Below, one piece after another: positions 32,653-45,736 of a DNA stretch of 64,000 nucleotides. Source of the stretch: Pampus argenteus (lineage: Eukaryota; Chordata; Actinopteri; Scombriformes; Stromateidae); contig CM072873.1 of NCBI GenBank assembly GCA_036937835.1, forward strand, positions 13,380,001 to 13,444,000. Reading direction: 5' to 3'. The translations under genes were made by a program, and so were the position numbers. The notes under the pieces are model-generated. The model was not told the DNA's origin, did no database searches, and worked only from the letters and a program-made list of their open reading frames with translations. Each line of letters begins with the position of its first letter. Positions within the stretch are counted from its first letter, which is position 1.

Positions 32653-35600
32653 GTTTTATTTGGGGCGTCAGAAGAACAACTTCCTCATCCACTCTGTGGC
32701 GTGTACAGGCACAGAGATCCACCTGGCTGCCTGTCCGCTGGAGTTCAACAAGCCAAACGCCACGTCGTCCTGTGAGGGTGGCATGCCAGCCGTGGTCAGC
32801 TGCATGCCCGGGCCGCTTTTCATACAAAACAACGGCTTAAAGAAAAAACCCAAAACTTCGGTAAAGTACTTTTTAGTTTTAGGGAGTCTTAATGAACCTT
32901 AAGCAACAACCCAATGTTAATATTACCTGCTCGTTAATAATGGAATATTAGAATTTACCAATCAGTCAGTTATTTCGGTTAGTTTCATGCTAATCTAACT
33001 CTAACCCTAATCTTAAAGTCAACATGAGATTTCATATATCTCACAGTCTTCCTTAATGGACTTATTTCTAAAACTAGTTTTAATCGCATGATCTTATTTG
33101 TAATTTGGTATGAAATTTTGATCACATGTGGCCCTGTCACAATACCTACTTTTGTTGGATGATATATTGTTCCAGAAATAATTGCACTAAATAATATTAT
33201 TGTCATTTTTAAGCCATTTTATGCCACTGATATAATGATGCCCTTTCAAAGAGCAATGACCTTTTAACCCTACAATGCCCAATTATGTGTCTGCTTGTCG
33301 TTTAGAGCAACGTGAGGTTGAAGGGAGGTGCCAGGGTGGGCGAGGGCCGAGTGGAGGTGCTGAAAAACAACGAGTGGGGGACAGTTTGCGACGACCGCTG
33401 GAACCTACAATCGGCGAGCGTTGTCTGCAGGGAGCTCGGCTTTGGCAGTGCCAAGGAGGCTCTCACCGGAGCCCGCATGGGACAAGGTAAGGCATAAAAT
33501 CATGAAAAATGTGTTGCTTTGTGCCAGAAGTTGAATGAGTTGATAATAATAATGAGGAATAATGAATGACTTATCATTCAAAATGCACAACTTAAGTAAG
33601 GACCATTTTTTCTTGCTTACTAAATTTAGACAGAATCCAGTGAAAACAGAAAAAGGAAGTAGTCAACCCCCTGTTAGAGAAGAGGCCAAAAACCCTCAGC
33701 AGCAGCCAAGATAATCAGCCCTGATGTAAATTGGCTCACTTTGTAAAACGGCCTTATTATATCCACCTGCAGAGGCAGTCCTCCGTCTTGTACAGTTGCC
33801 CAAAGGTTCCCCTGCATTCATCTATCACTGTTTATTGAGTTTACCCTGTACCCACAATATCCCAAAACCCAGCCCAATTCCAGACCAAGAGACACTATAC
33901 GTACATAATACGAAGCGCAACTAAACAAATAGATAAGACTCTCATTTATCTAACTTCTTCATAAATAGGATTATCACTCTGCCAACAGAGGTTAAATTTA
34001 ATTAAACTTGATAACACAGTTATATTAGTTAGACTGTCGTTTATGAAGAAAACATTGCTTTGCATTAAATCCTCCTAAACCCGCTGTTTGAGGCAGGATG
34101 TCTTAATAATTTTCTTCAGAGATGACCTCAGTCATTAGTTGTTAATCTGCTGCCTGTCTAATCTCTCAGGTCATCACTGCACTCCAGGATAATTGATAAT
34201 CTGCCTTCAACAAGTCTACATTCCTGCACAGATTCCACATCGGGATCTTATTTTAACAAGGAAAGGAATGTTGTGCAGAAAGAAGGAAAAGAAGCAATAA
34301 AGGAAAGACATGAACAACAAGTGATAGATCAACATAATAAACAAATACACATATTCTGACCAGGTTACTACACTAATAGACACATTTTAGAGTTTCATTT
34401 ATATCTAGGAATATGAGAACCTTTTCATAAATGCATAACCCTAACTACTACATTCCTGAAATTAATTATTCCATGTAGTTCCTCATTTAGGTAAACTGCC
34501 CTGAGATTCCAGCAGTGCAGGAACAAGCAGTCTTTTGAGAGACGCTGGGTGGGGGATGTCTGTGGGGTCTTGTGTGTGTGTACATTATGATTTGTACCAC
34601 AGAAGAAGTTTGCCGAGGAGCCTCATCACAAAATCTCTTTGAGGGAGCAGCATACCGGCTCTGTGCTCAGACGGATGTCGAGCCATCACCTGGCTGCGTT
34701 AGACCAAGAAACATTCCTAAACATCACTGAAGTAAAAAACGGGTGCTGCTGAAGGAATGCCTTTCACAGAAATGGAATGAGACATCATCTCATGGTGTTA
34801 TGACTTGCAGTGATGGAGTGAGACTTTCGAGGGTGAATGTAAAGAGAGCATGCATGCTCAGCAAACATGCCTCAGGAAAACAGTGAGCTGGGCAAGAGCT
34901 ACTGTATACTGTATATACTGTTATAACATCAGATGTCACATGAATGCTCCCTGAAAATCAAAATCTTGGAAGCTGATGGTAGACAGCCTCAGGAGACTAA
35001 CCAATCATAACAGAGCTTATTGGGAGGAGGTCCTTAAAGAGACAGGAGCTAAAATGGCCTGTTTCAGACAGAAGTCGAACTTAGATGTGGCCAGTGTGTG
35101 ATTAATCGTTTTTTGAACAGTAAAGCATGTAAAGATATACCAGTAGAGTCCCAGAATATAAATAAAGAACTGGAAATGTGCATGACATATCCCCTTTTTA
35201 AACCCAATCCGAGATAACCTTGACGACATAATCAGGGTTATTTTTTCAAACTGTGTAAGACAAGGACAATAAAGTGAACTTCGTGTGCTCAGAGTGCTCC
35301 TGTAAGTAGGTCAGGATAGTGGGCATGGTCAGTCACTGCAGCCATGGCTACAATAACAAAGAAAAGATCAACTTCCTCCACAGAAAATCCAAGAAAAATA
35401 CTCATCTGTTTGATTACTGTTATCCTTGGGGAGAGCAGTCCAGATGGATTACCACTTAATCATTTTAACACGTCCCTTTGCTCAGGGAGTTGATCCAAGC
35501 ACCTCGTTATATGTGTTCAGGCTCATTAAATGCAGCATTAAATTAACCCTATTAGAGCACACATTTTTATATAACCCTAGCTTGGTATTTAAAACCAGGC

Positions 35601-38600
35601 TAGTTTACCAAATGGCCATCTGCTAACAGGATGGGATTCTGGATGTCAACATATTAACTTTTGTTTTAAAACCATCATATTGTCTAATCTAGATCTAATC
35701 ATGTTACAGCTGACAGTAATTAAAGCAAAGATTTCCCATAAGCAGCTCCACCGTCTCTAACCTCTAGGCCTCTGTTGTGTCTTTCATCCTGTCTGTTCAG
35801 GAATGGGTCCAATCTACATGAATGAGGTGAAGTGTCTTGGTCTGGAGAAGTCAATCTGGAACTGTCCCTTTAAAAACATCACATCAGAGGACTGTCAACA
35901 CTCAGAGGACGCAGCTGTCCGCTGCAACATTCCCTACATGGGGCTGGAAAACTCGGTCAGAGCTAAACTTCCTTACTAAAAATGTTGTAGTTTACTTTAG
36001 AAATAGTTTAGTTTATCCTGAATTTATTGCATCAGTTAGTTTTATGCTTCTACTGCTTTGATAAGTGTAGCATCCTGTTGGAAACAACTTGAAAGTATTG
36101 TTTAATGCTGTGTTTATTGTATTATCATGTGTGTATTCATTCAGTTCTTTACTGTTCTAACAGTCTTCTCCGTTTGCATGACGATTTGAGATTTAGAGCT
36201 AACAGCAATTTATACAGAAATCTCACATCTTCACTCCAGTATTTCTATTAATGAAATACCAATATAACCAATATTTCTTTTTCACTGGTGTCATGAAAAA
36301 CAGACAAACCAAAACCAAATTTTACTGTTAGAGAAAATAGGTGATTATGACATTACATTACATTTTTTTGCAGATACATTTTTTTCTTGACAACAGTGAT
36401 TGCGCTTTAACACAGAGTATTTCTGGTTTTATAGTTTATATTTTACCAGATCATACTCATCCATGTCTCTTGTAGTTGCGCACAAAGGAATTAGTGCCTT
36501 TGCCTTTGTGTATCTATGCTCTGCTCTGTGGTTCCTAACCCCTCGGCCCCACACAGATCCGAATCATAGGGGGACGAACTCGTTACGAGGGCCGCCTGGA
36601 AGTGCTGAGCACAGACTCTAATGGGACGCAGAGCTGGGGTCTGATCTGTGGAGAGAGCTGGACCACCAAGGAAGCCATGGTGGCCTGCAGGCAGCTGGGC
36701 TTGGGCTACGCTAACCAGGGCCTGCAAGTAGGTTATTAACACCAATGAGGGCAACTTCCTGCAGCAGAGCAACACTTTAACCAGGAGGTTGTCATTTGGT
36801 ATGATATATAATATACTGTCATTTACACTCAGTGGCCGTTTCCCCCACACTGAAAACAAATCTCATTCCTAATTAGTTTTAGTCCTTTACGTCTTATTTT
36901 CTTCTAACAAGTGAAACAGTCTGTCGCTGCAGTACAATATTTCTGCCTGTAATCGAAATAAACTTGTCACAAGTATTTTCTAATAACAGGTTGATTTTAA
37001 TGCAGCAACATGACTTATACAGACACAAAAACAATCATGAAAACAAGTTGATTTGTGGTGGAAGGAGGTTACTTTTTTTTTTTTTACTGAATTGGCAGAT
37101 GTGTAGAAAGTAAGAACTCAATTATAGACAGATGTGACTCAAAATATGTCAAAAATGTTTCATATGCTTCCATTGATTTGATAGATTGAGTCCGTCCAGA
37201 GTTTGTGTGCCGACACCCCTTTTAATTTAATCCAAGAGCTGCTCTGTTGGGTTTATATTTAAGGAATGAACTAACTTTCACCTTTTATTATCCTCTTAGG
37301 GGTCTAATGTGTCCCAAAACTTATATTGACCATTAAAGCTCTCAGTCAGCCGTGTGCACGTCTCAACAGAAACTTGTGATCATTTGTTGGATCACATATC
37401 ATTTCTCCATTCTTCCATTATCCAGTTTTATGGTTACACTTTTTTTTGTTCTGATATTTTCCACTTGAGATCTTCCTGTTGTCTTGAAAGAATCCGTCTA
37501 TCTGTCATCATCAAGACATTGTCATCCTCGAGACGGCAGCCAAGCAAACTCCTGACGCTGAAATTTATTTATTAAAGTTTCCTAGTGGTTGGCTAGAATT
37601 GGCAATGCAGAGGTAGTGAGCTGTCATTTCTTCTGCACATATAGAGGTGTATCTTATGATGTGGCCACTGAGTGTATACGGTTGTTATTTTATTAATACT
37701 ATGTGTGAATGTTTAAATACATTCAGTTATTAGTCAAGTTTTACTATTTATTCTAATACTGAATTGTTATTTAAAGTGGTGAAACATTCAAATATATTCC
37801 TTAAACACAACTATGATACTAAATTGTTGTTGTACATGTTTTTGGAGTATACTTGAACGTACTTGCATGCATTAATGTGTGACAGTATATTATAATTTCC
37901 ATATGCAGTAGAGCTTCCTTTTTCATTATGGAAAAACCAGATACTATTTTGGTCTGTTCAATGTGGTCAGACCAAAACAGCTGCACATGAAGGTTTTAAT
38001 CAAACTCAAATCCACTCACTACCGAAGCCAAGTGGTGACCTCATCTGGAAACCATGCTGGCCTTCTCCTCGCCTAGAAAAGACTAACCAAACTGCTGCTT
38101 CAACAACAAATCCTTCCCCTGCTTGAGGACTGTATATGAGCACCGATAGATTCAGCCCAGACAGTTCAGAGACAGGACAGGAAGTGTGTCCCCTCACTGA
38201 CTCCCAGCAGGGCATTTCTGCAGATCCGGATAGTGGGCGGCCGGAGCAGTTATGAGGGCCGGGTGGAGGTTCAGGTTGGGTCCAAGTGGGGCACAGTGTG
38301 CAGCACAGGCTGGACCACAAAGGAAGCCATGGTGGTTTGCAGGCAGCTAGGGCTGGGCTACTCCATGCATGCCATCACTGTAAGTAGGACCAAAGACAGA
38401 AATGAAGCGCTTTGTTTCAAAATTAGATATATATATATATATACCTTTTGAAAATGTGACACTCTGTTTGAGGTTTTTGCTTTAAAATAACCCATAGCCC
38501 AAGAGAAAGTAAATTACAGTACAACATTCATAGGATATTATTATTCTGTAGTTTCTCGGAAATATAGTAAATCACTGACTGTAGTAAGACAAGCGGATCA

Positions 38601-41267
38601 CAAAACGATGATAGATGACTTTAAAAATAAAATCACTTTAAAGGTAATAATGCAGTAAAAATATATCAAACTTTTCAAATATTTGATGTTAATAATAATT
38701 GATATATTTAAAAAAAATATTACAAAAAATGTTAGATGCTTATATTATCTGAAAATATAATTGAGTGGTTTATAGATGATGTATTTATAGTAACTATGTG
38801 ATTAAGTTTATAGTGTCTTATATTCACAGTAAGAAGTATGATTATGAGTCACTCATTTGGACAAGGTCATTGTTCTCCAGTGATCATAAACTCTACCTCA
38901 TTGTGTCCTCAGTGAGCAGCTAGAAATGAGTCATGGACATCTGTTTTTCAGTATAGCAGATATCGCACTGAACAATGCTGAACAACAATTACTTCCTGAT
39001 TGATGTTTTTCTTTGTATGTTTGTCTGTTTGCTGTCATTGAATCCCCTGTAAGGAAACCTGGTACTGGGACAGCAGCAATGTGACGGAGATGGTGATGAG
39101 TGGTGTGAAGTGCACAGGTAACGAGATGTCCCTGAGTCAGTGCCAGCGTCACAAAACCATCAGCTGTCAGAAAGCAGCTGCAAAGTTCGCTGCAGGAGTC
39201 ATCTGTTCTGAGAGTGAGTGACAAATAGGAATATTTTTTTTTACTCATACTTGCAAGCAAAGTGATTCTTTTCCAGATGTAATACAAGGATCATAATTCA
39301 ATACTAATCCTAGTTCTGTGTCTGTGCCCAGCGGCCTCTGACCTCGTCCCGAACGCCTCTCTGGTGCAGCAGACAGTTTACATCGAGGATCGGCCTCTGC
39401 ACATGCTGTACTGCGCTGCTGAGGAGGACTGCCTGTCAAAATCTGCAGCTAAGGCCAACTGGCCATACGGACACCGACGCCTGCTCCGTTTCTCCTCCCA
39501 GATCCACAACATCGGCCGGTCTGACTTCAAGCCAAAGGCTGGGCGGCACTCATGGGTCTGGCACGCCTGCCATGGGTAATGTTGTCTTTATTAGGTTTTT
39601 CACATAGTGGCTAGAGGACAAGTCTAATGACCTCAAACATGACCTCAGTCTCCTCCTACATTTCTGTTCAGTTTATCGCCTCCCTTCCTTTTTTTACTCT
39701 CTGACTCAGCTGATAAAGAAATAGCTCTTTATATCACAGCTCTTCTGGCATAAAATGCCTGCAAGATAAATGTGGCCACTGTTACAAATTCACAGGCCAT
39801 AAATTTGAAATGTTTTGTTTTGGATAACACTACAGTGTCCACCTCACAGTATATAGTGCTGATGTATCAATTAACTAGTGTCTTTTATGTTATTTTAGGA
39901 CATCACATGCTTTTTCTTCTTTCGACTGTAAATCATTTAAAGCATAAACACAGTATTGTCAAATGATTTGGTGCTGTCAGTCATCTTCAATCTTTCATCA
40001 TCGGTTTCACAAAGTGGATTTTTATGAAATTATGAAAGCAGGACTTTTGCCATTCACAACAACACTTTTGTCTGTATGATACAGCCATTACCACAGCATG
40101 GACATTTTCACCCACTATGATCTGCTGAACGCCAACGGCACCAAAGTGGCAGAGGGACACAAAGCCAGTTTCTGCCTGGAGGACTCAGATTGCCAAGAAG
40201 GTGAGTATAATGTGTGGGTATTAATCTAATTGGTTTATTGATTGTTTTGTTATTTACTACCTATGAACCGAGTGCATTAGAGCAAAACACATCTCTGTAT
40301 CTAAGGAGAGTTTAAACACAATTTCAAAGTTGTACTTACACTTTATATTTTAATTGAAAGTATCTATATAGATTTGATGATGCACTTAATTTATCTTTTC
40401 ATTTGTGCCGCACGCTCAGGTATTTCTAAGCGGTACGAGTGTGCCAACTTTGGTGACCAGGGTATCACCGTGGGCTGCTGGGATTTGTACCGTCACGACA
40501 TCGACTGCCAGTGGATTGACATCACAGACGTCAGACCTGGAAACTACATCATGCAGGTGACTGTGTTTACTGTGTCTCTCAAAAGGTCAAACTGCCCAAC
40601 ACATATAATAAAATAGTGCTGAAAGACTGAAAAATGCCAATATACAGTATGATAAAGCTTAATTTTTGCAACAAACGATACCTTGTGTTTTGTCTCTTCA
40701 GTTTGTCTATATTCTTGCTTGCTTGTCTAAACTTTTTTTTCTGAAGCATCTGTGATGTAATCAGTTAAATAGGAGTAGTACCGGTAGTAGAGTAATGATT
40801 ATTTTCCTTATCAATTCTTAATTTTGTGTAGAAAATGTCAGAAAATAGTAAAACTAGAATATTATTGGCAAAGAAGAGAAAGCCAAGACTGAGTACTTTA
40901 TTCGTGCTAAAGTTTTTGCCCAGAAAATATTAAGTGAAAGAAAAAAATGTTGCATTTTTTCGCCCCTTCAGATTGTGATCAATCCAAATTACGAAGTGGC
41001 TGAGAGCGACTTCACCAACAATGCCATGAAATGCAACTGCAAATATGATGGACATCGAATCTGGCTCCATAACTGCCACATCGGTGAGCATTCGAAAAAC
41101 AGTTTAAAACGTTAGATGTTGTTAGTGTCACCTTTGGCCTCTATTTATATATTTCCTTAACTGCTTTATTCATTGTTTTTTTAATACCTGCAGGAGATGC
41201 CTTCAGTGAGGAGGCAGAAAGGAGGTTTGAGAAATACCCCGGACAGCTGAATAACCAGATCTCTTAA
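32653..41267 (+). CDS. loxl3: Lysyl oxidase homolog 3 (LOXL3), 3' part of the gene
   Basis: Copper-dependent secreted amine oxidase that oxidises peptidyl lysine in collagen and elastin to start cross-linking. Exons with consistent phases: 32653-32860 (SRCR2, second half), 33306-33486 and 35801-35955 (SRCR3), 36557-36727 or 38224-38379 (SRCR4, first half), 39054-39213 (SRCR4, second half), then the catalytic domain in 39332-39575, 40085-40200, 40420-40556, 40972-41083 and 41194-41267 (stop TAA). The catalytic part shows the copper site WVWHACHGHYHSMDIF and the two LTQ-forming positions, Lys in GHKASF and Tyr in LYRHDIDCQW. The C-terminus GDAFSEEAERRFEKYPGQ fits LOXL3 better than LOXL2 or LOXL4. 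Teleosts have loxl3a and loxl3b; I cannot decide which. Exons for the signal peptide, SRCR1 and the first half of SRCR2 are not visible. Confidence 0.93.
36557..36727 (+). CDS. loxl3: loxl3 alternative exon A (first half of SRCR4)
   Basis: Fifty-seven codons, phase 0 at both ends, flanked by CACACAG acceptor and GTAGGT donor. Encodes IRIIGGRTRYEGRLEV through WTTKEAMVACRQLGLGYAN. Homologous to exon B at 38224 but five codons longer (an STDSNGTQS-type loop as in mammalian LOXL2/LOXL3). Splicing both A and B would keep frame but duplicate a half domain, so they are probably used alternatively. Confidence 0.85.
38224..38379 (+). CDS. loxl3: loxl3 alternative exon B (first half of SRCR4)
   Basis: Fifty-two codons, phase 0-0, acceptor TTTCTGCAG and donor GTAAGT (a stronger consensus than exon A). 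Encodes IRIVGGRSSYEGRVEVQVG through WTTKEAMVVCRQLGLGYSM. Shares WTTKEAMV-CRQLGLGY with exon A but has a shorter loop. Either A or B can join exon 39054 (ETWYWDSSNV). Confidence 0.85.
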
Positions 41268-42192
41268 TCGACAATAATTTCACAACGTGATAAACAAAGT
41301 CGGGGTTTTATGAATAAAAAAGACATGCCTCACTCAAAAAGAAAAGACACATACTCCTTGTCTTCAGGTGCCGAAATGGATCCCCACATATATTCTGCAT
41401 TGGTCACAGAAGGAGCCGACAGTATTTTCCTCTGGTCAATGTGTTGTATGCCTGAGTTATTATACTTGAATATTCAAGTGCTAATGTTTTTTTTTTTATT
41501 TGTTTCCTCAGTCTAATGTGAGCGTATGTTACTATTTTTTTTTTTATTAAATCACAAAATAGGATTTTATAAAGTCAGTTGTACAGTCTGTGTACGACAA
41601 ATGTACAGGCTTCTATTGAATGTCATGAATGAGGTGTTATTTGTTTTTATTTTTATAAACAATTTTTTATTTTACTTGGCGCAAACAGGTTCAGATCTAG
41701 CTGAAAGTGTGTGTCCTGCATTTGGTAACATTTAGAAAAGAGAAAAACTCAGATTGATGAATGGGAACTGATGCAGCTTTGTGAAAGTCTTACCTGGATA
41801 CAGTTAAAAGACTGAATATTGCTCACGAGAAAAGTTTCAGGAAGGTTTTCAAATCCGTTTTCTGCCATCTTGTTCACAGAAATAGTTTCAGACCACTCAG
41901 TCAAGTCTTCACATGCCTGCCTCCACAGTTACTTTGTGAATATATTTATTTCCAATACCAAGGTGCTTCAGAACAAGATTTGTCAGAAAGTTGTTCATTA
42001 GCAGTTAGAGTTAGCATTAGTCAGTTTGAAGTGCTTTGAAACCAGTTTGAAGCCACCTGTAACTTTAGTCTGTATGTATTTAAGCATAGATGTTACTGGG
42101 CAAAGGCAAAAAAAAAAAAAAACTACAGTTACCCTCAAGAATTGATGTACTGTATGTATTCTGATGTAATCACACTTGCTGCACCGAATAAA
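41268..42192 (+). other. loxl3: loxl3 3' UTR with candidate poly-A signals
   Basis: After the stop, AATAAA occurs near 41312 (TGAATAAAAAAG) and at 42187-42192 (CCGAATAAAAATGAG). The distal one would give a 3' UTR of about 0.9 kb. No coding frame of note. Which signal is used is not decidable from sequence. Confidence 0.5.
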
Positions 42193-44377
42193 AATGAGAG
42201 GAATAACAATTGTTCTGGGACTCATTTGATTAGAAATACTTAATCCATTAAGTCATATTTTTCAAGGTTTAATGCACTCCTCAACACAAAGCAAAGACGG
42301 CATTTACCCCCGCAGGAACTTAGCCAGGGGACTGAGACCCTTTTGAGAAACTCTGGGGACTAAGTTTAGTTCCTGTAGGATAAAGAAAGTCATTATTATA
42401 AATGGCCAGTTTGCATATACTGTATCTCATGGACATTTTCTGGTATTTTCAGAGTTGTAAAAAGATTTCCTTCCTTTTCACCTAAACAATTTACATGCAT
42501 TGATAAAGTAAATAGAAAATGACTGGATTTTAATTTTTTTGGGGGGGGCTTCTGTTAAATGTATGGTTGATAGACAGAAATATTTGCAGGCCTGCACTGT
42601 TTTATGTGTTGCTCAGCTGCAAGTTTATCTCGGGTAATTTATTACTAATCTCAATCTTCGCCGCCACGGTTGAACAATACAATCCCATTAACCTCAGTTC
42701 CCAATCACATTTAATCGTGTGCACAGCATTACATCAGCTCACATCAGGATGCACGTCACTAAAGCCAGCAGCAGTGTTACTGTCCCATAACTTGCAAACA
42801 ATTCTCACTGTGATGAGTGATGAGGAAAACGTTTGGGTATTTTTATCCTTACTGACTAAACAGCAGATATTAGCTTCTATCAAGTAAAAAAAAACAAATC
42901 CATTATTTTACAAAGTCAGCATCAACACAGTATCACCTGAGTTTAAAAGTCTTGGTTATATCTGCCTTTTCCTTTGCTTCATCTCTCACTAATCGCCGCC
43001 TGAGTTTCTCTAAAGGAGTTTACCTCTGATCATCATCATCATCCCATCGTCCTGCATGCCTGGCCTGACAGAAGAGAGATTACATTGGTTCAGCAGCATG
43101 TTGTCATGCACGAGCCGGTTAATACTTGTGTAACAGTAAAAAACACACAACGTGGAGAGCTGTGCAGGGTGCCCCCCAGAGGGCAGCAATTTAAAGTGCA
43201 GCAACAAAGAATATACTGTAGTGACTTAAGACAAAATGTTCTTTTAAAATTTACAATTCCTCTGCCACAGTTTGGTAATGATACACAAAACCTCAAATTG
43301 TGCACAACATATCTTCTACAATAATGTTCCTTTAGACCACGGATGGATTAACACATGGGGCTCCTGACATTCCTCATTCTCTCTCACATTAAACCACACA
43401 CGGCAGTTTAATTATATGTCCTCTAAGAAGACTGACTCCAGTCAACCCGATTCTAGCTAGTAAATGGAGTAAAACGTGAAATTGTTGATAACTTTAAATG
43501 TTTGATGTGTTTTAGATTCAAAATCCTCAGATTCAATCAGTCTGATAAAACACTGATTTATTTAGGGATATGCAACATGTAACACAATATCAACTAAGGT
43601 AATAAAAGCTTAAACTATACTTTAATGCAGACCTCACCAGCAAGCCTTGCTGAGATTAAGTAACAGGACCCACCTTTATGACCATATCAGTTAATATTGT
43701 GTTTTAGTGGCAATTAATCAAACCCCCATAAACATGGTGAACATTTCTAGGCATTTACCCAGGCAGTAATCCTGCTTTACTTTGGACATCATTTGGTAAT
43801 CTGTAGGTATGTTGTTTTATGTATTCCTATATTTCTACATGACAAGTCTTAGAACACGTGTAGGATACTGTGGAACATGTTTTCCATCTGTATTATTTAA
43901 CAGAGTCATCTGAATTCCATCAAACACAAAAAAAAAGATTCAAACTTATCCAGTGGAAACTCTGCTATACATTAATTTACTTTACATACATTACATATCA
44001 TGAGAAGACCGTAATGATCAAAACAATATGTAGCAGAAATATGAAAAATAAAGGCAGCGTGTTTTTCTGTCAAAACTGACTTCAAGCTCATACTTAACTG
44101 ATGACATATGAATATAGTTTTCCATCAAACACTGCTAATAAATGTGAACATGGTGGTTTGCATCAATCCATTTTATATCACTATAAAATGGATACAGGAT
44201 GAATTATTCTTAAATATCTCTCAGTTTACAGGTAAATCAACCTTCTCACGCTGAATGTTTTTTTTTTAGAGTTTGAACAAAATCCGCCTCCAGTGTGAGT
44301 TAGGAGAAAATGATGTTCATTGGTCGTCAGTCTTTGTTTATCTTCTGAGACAGATATACACAGGTGACTCTGTCCTT
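42193..44377. other. Intergenic region between convergent loxl3 and mrps26
   Basis: AT-rich with no recognisable exon or RNA gene. It should contain the mrps26 3' UTR near its right end (minus strand). Confidence 0.5.
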
Positions 44378-45736
44378 TCACTGCAGCACTGTCTGACGAA
44401 CAACTCTTCCTTCTTTGTCTATGGCAAAGTTGTAATTCTTTGGATTGTCCAGAGCCTTTTCGATACGCTGATCCAAGTTGTCTAAGGTGATGAAATTCTT
44501 TACATCTTCCTGTAAGAGATTTAAATAAAATCTGTATTAAAGATAATGCTCATCATATATATTTCATTTCTAATTTTTACAAAAACATGCAAAAAGTAGC
44601 TTGTAGAATAAAACAATTTCCCTTTCAGTTCGGCGGGAAAATGGAACAAAAGAAGGAAATTCGTACCTGCAACTGCAAAATTTCCTTCTCTTTTTCTTTG
44701 ATTAATTCCTGCTGTTCTCGTTCATGCTCGATGGCAGCTTCTTGTTTCTTGCGCTCAGCTTCTTCCGTTTCCTTCTGGATCCTCTGAATTCTGATAGAAA
44801 CAAAAGAGAAGCTGAGTGACCCACACTGTTTTTGTAATATGATAAATTACTTCTTTTTTTTTTTTTTTAACCAAGCAGATGGATGTAAGACAAAGATGTA
44901 AGAGCCATCAGGGGTTTGCAGATAAAGTACAGCACTTATGCCATCTCTAAATATGTTTTATATTCTTCTTCATTTTTTCTCTCACCGGAGTTTGAGCAGG
45001 CGCAGGTTTTCTTCGTTATTCCAGGTCATGAGGGCACGGTGCTCCTGTGCCTCCTGCCTCGCTTTCTCTGCCACCAGGGAGCCTGTCTCTTCCTCATACT
45101 TCTTTCGAAGCACCTCTTCCTTAAACTCCAGTCTGAAACACAGATGATAAAGCCAGATCAATTCACTTCAATTAGAAAAATGATCAAACTTTAGACAACT
45201 CAAAATATTCACAGACATGGACTTAAAACATAGAATGTATATATATAATTAAATTTAGGGGATATTATTTTTGTAATACTGGAGAAAAATTCTGCACATT
45301 TCTCAGAGTAAATACACATTATGACACTTAAAGATACAACATTTTACCAAACACGTCAAACAATGCAAAATTTAGGTACAATACTTTAGATTTTGGCAAA
45401 TATTTGACAGTTCAGAAACATAATTTGTTGGGCAGACACAGTTTTGCCCTTACAGGATTTACTACAACACCACCTCGGTGACATTTCAGTGTTTACAACC
45501 AGTATTTTAACCTACCGAAGCGCCCTCATGATCAGCGTGTACTCGGTGTATCTCTCCTTGAGGACGACCATCTCCACAGGATCAACGGGGGGAGGCACTT
45601 TAATACGCCCCTGCTTGGACTTGGCCACCGGGTCTGTGCGGGACTTTCGGCCGCGGACAGCCTCCACGAGCACGGCACTCCTGGGTGCGAGAAGCCGGGC
45701 CGCCGGGCCGCCCCTCCCGCTGATTACCTGGAACAT
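44378..45736 (-). CDS. mrps26: Mitochondrial small ribosomal subunit protein mS26 (MRPS26)
   Basis: Component of the mitochondrial 28S ribosomal subunit. Four exons on the minus strand: 45736-45516, 45132-44986, 44790-44667 and 44509-44378, all GT-AG with consistent phases, giving 207 aa (human about 205). The ATG at 45736 gives an N-terminus (MFQVISGRGGPAARLLAPRS) that fits a mitochondrial targeting peptide; an upstream in-frame ATG at 45799 would add 21 partly acidic residues and is less likely. Recognisable family blocks are RGRKSRTDPVAKSK, PPPVDPVEMVVLKERY, EHRALMTWNNEENLRL, EDVKNFIT and DNPKNYNFAI near the C-terminus. The middle (exon 3) is a Glu/Lys/Gln-rich helix. Converges with loxl3. 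Confidence 0.93.

Noticed and set aside
38233..38451. Continuous 72-codon frame across exon B of loxl3 as a stand-alone gene
   Set aside because: It is the SRCR4a exon read through its donor site. The splice sites and homology to exon A place it in loxl3.
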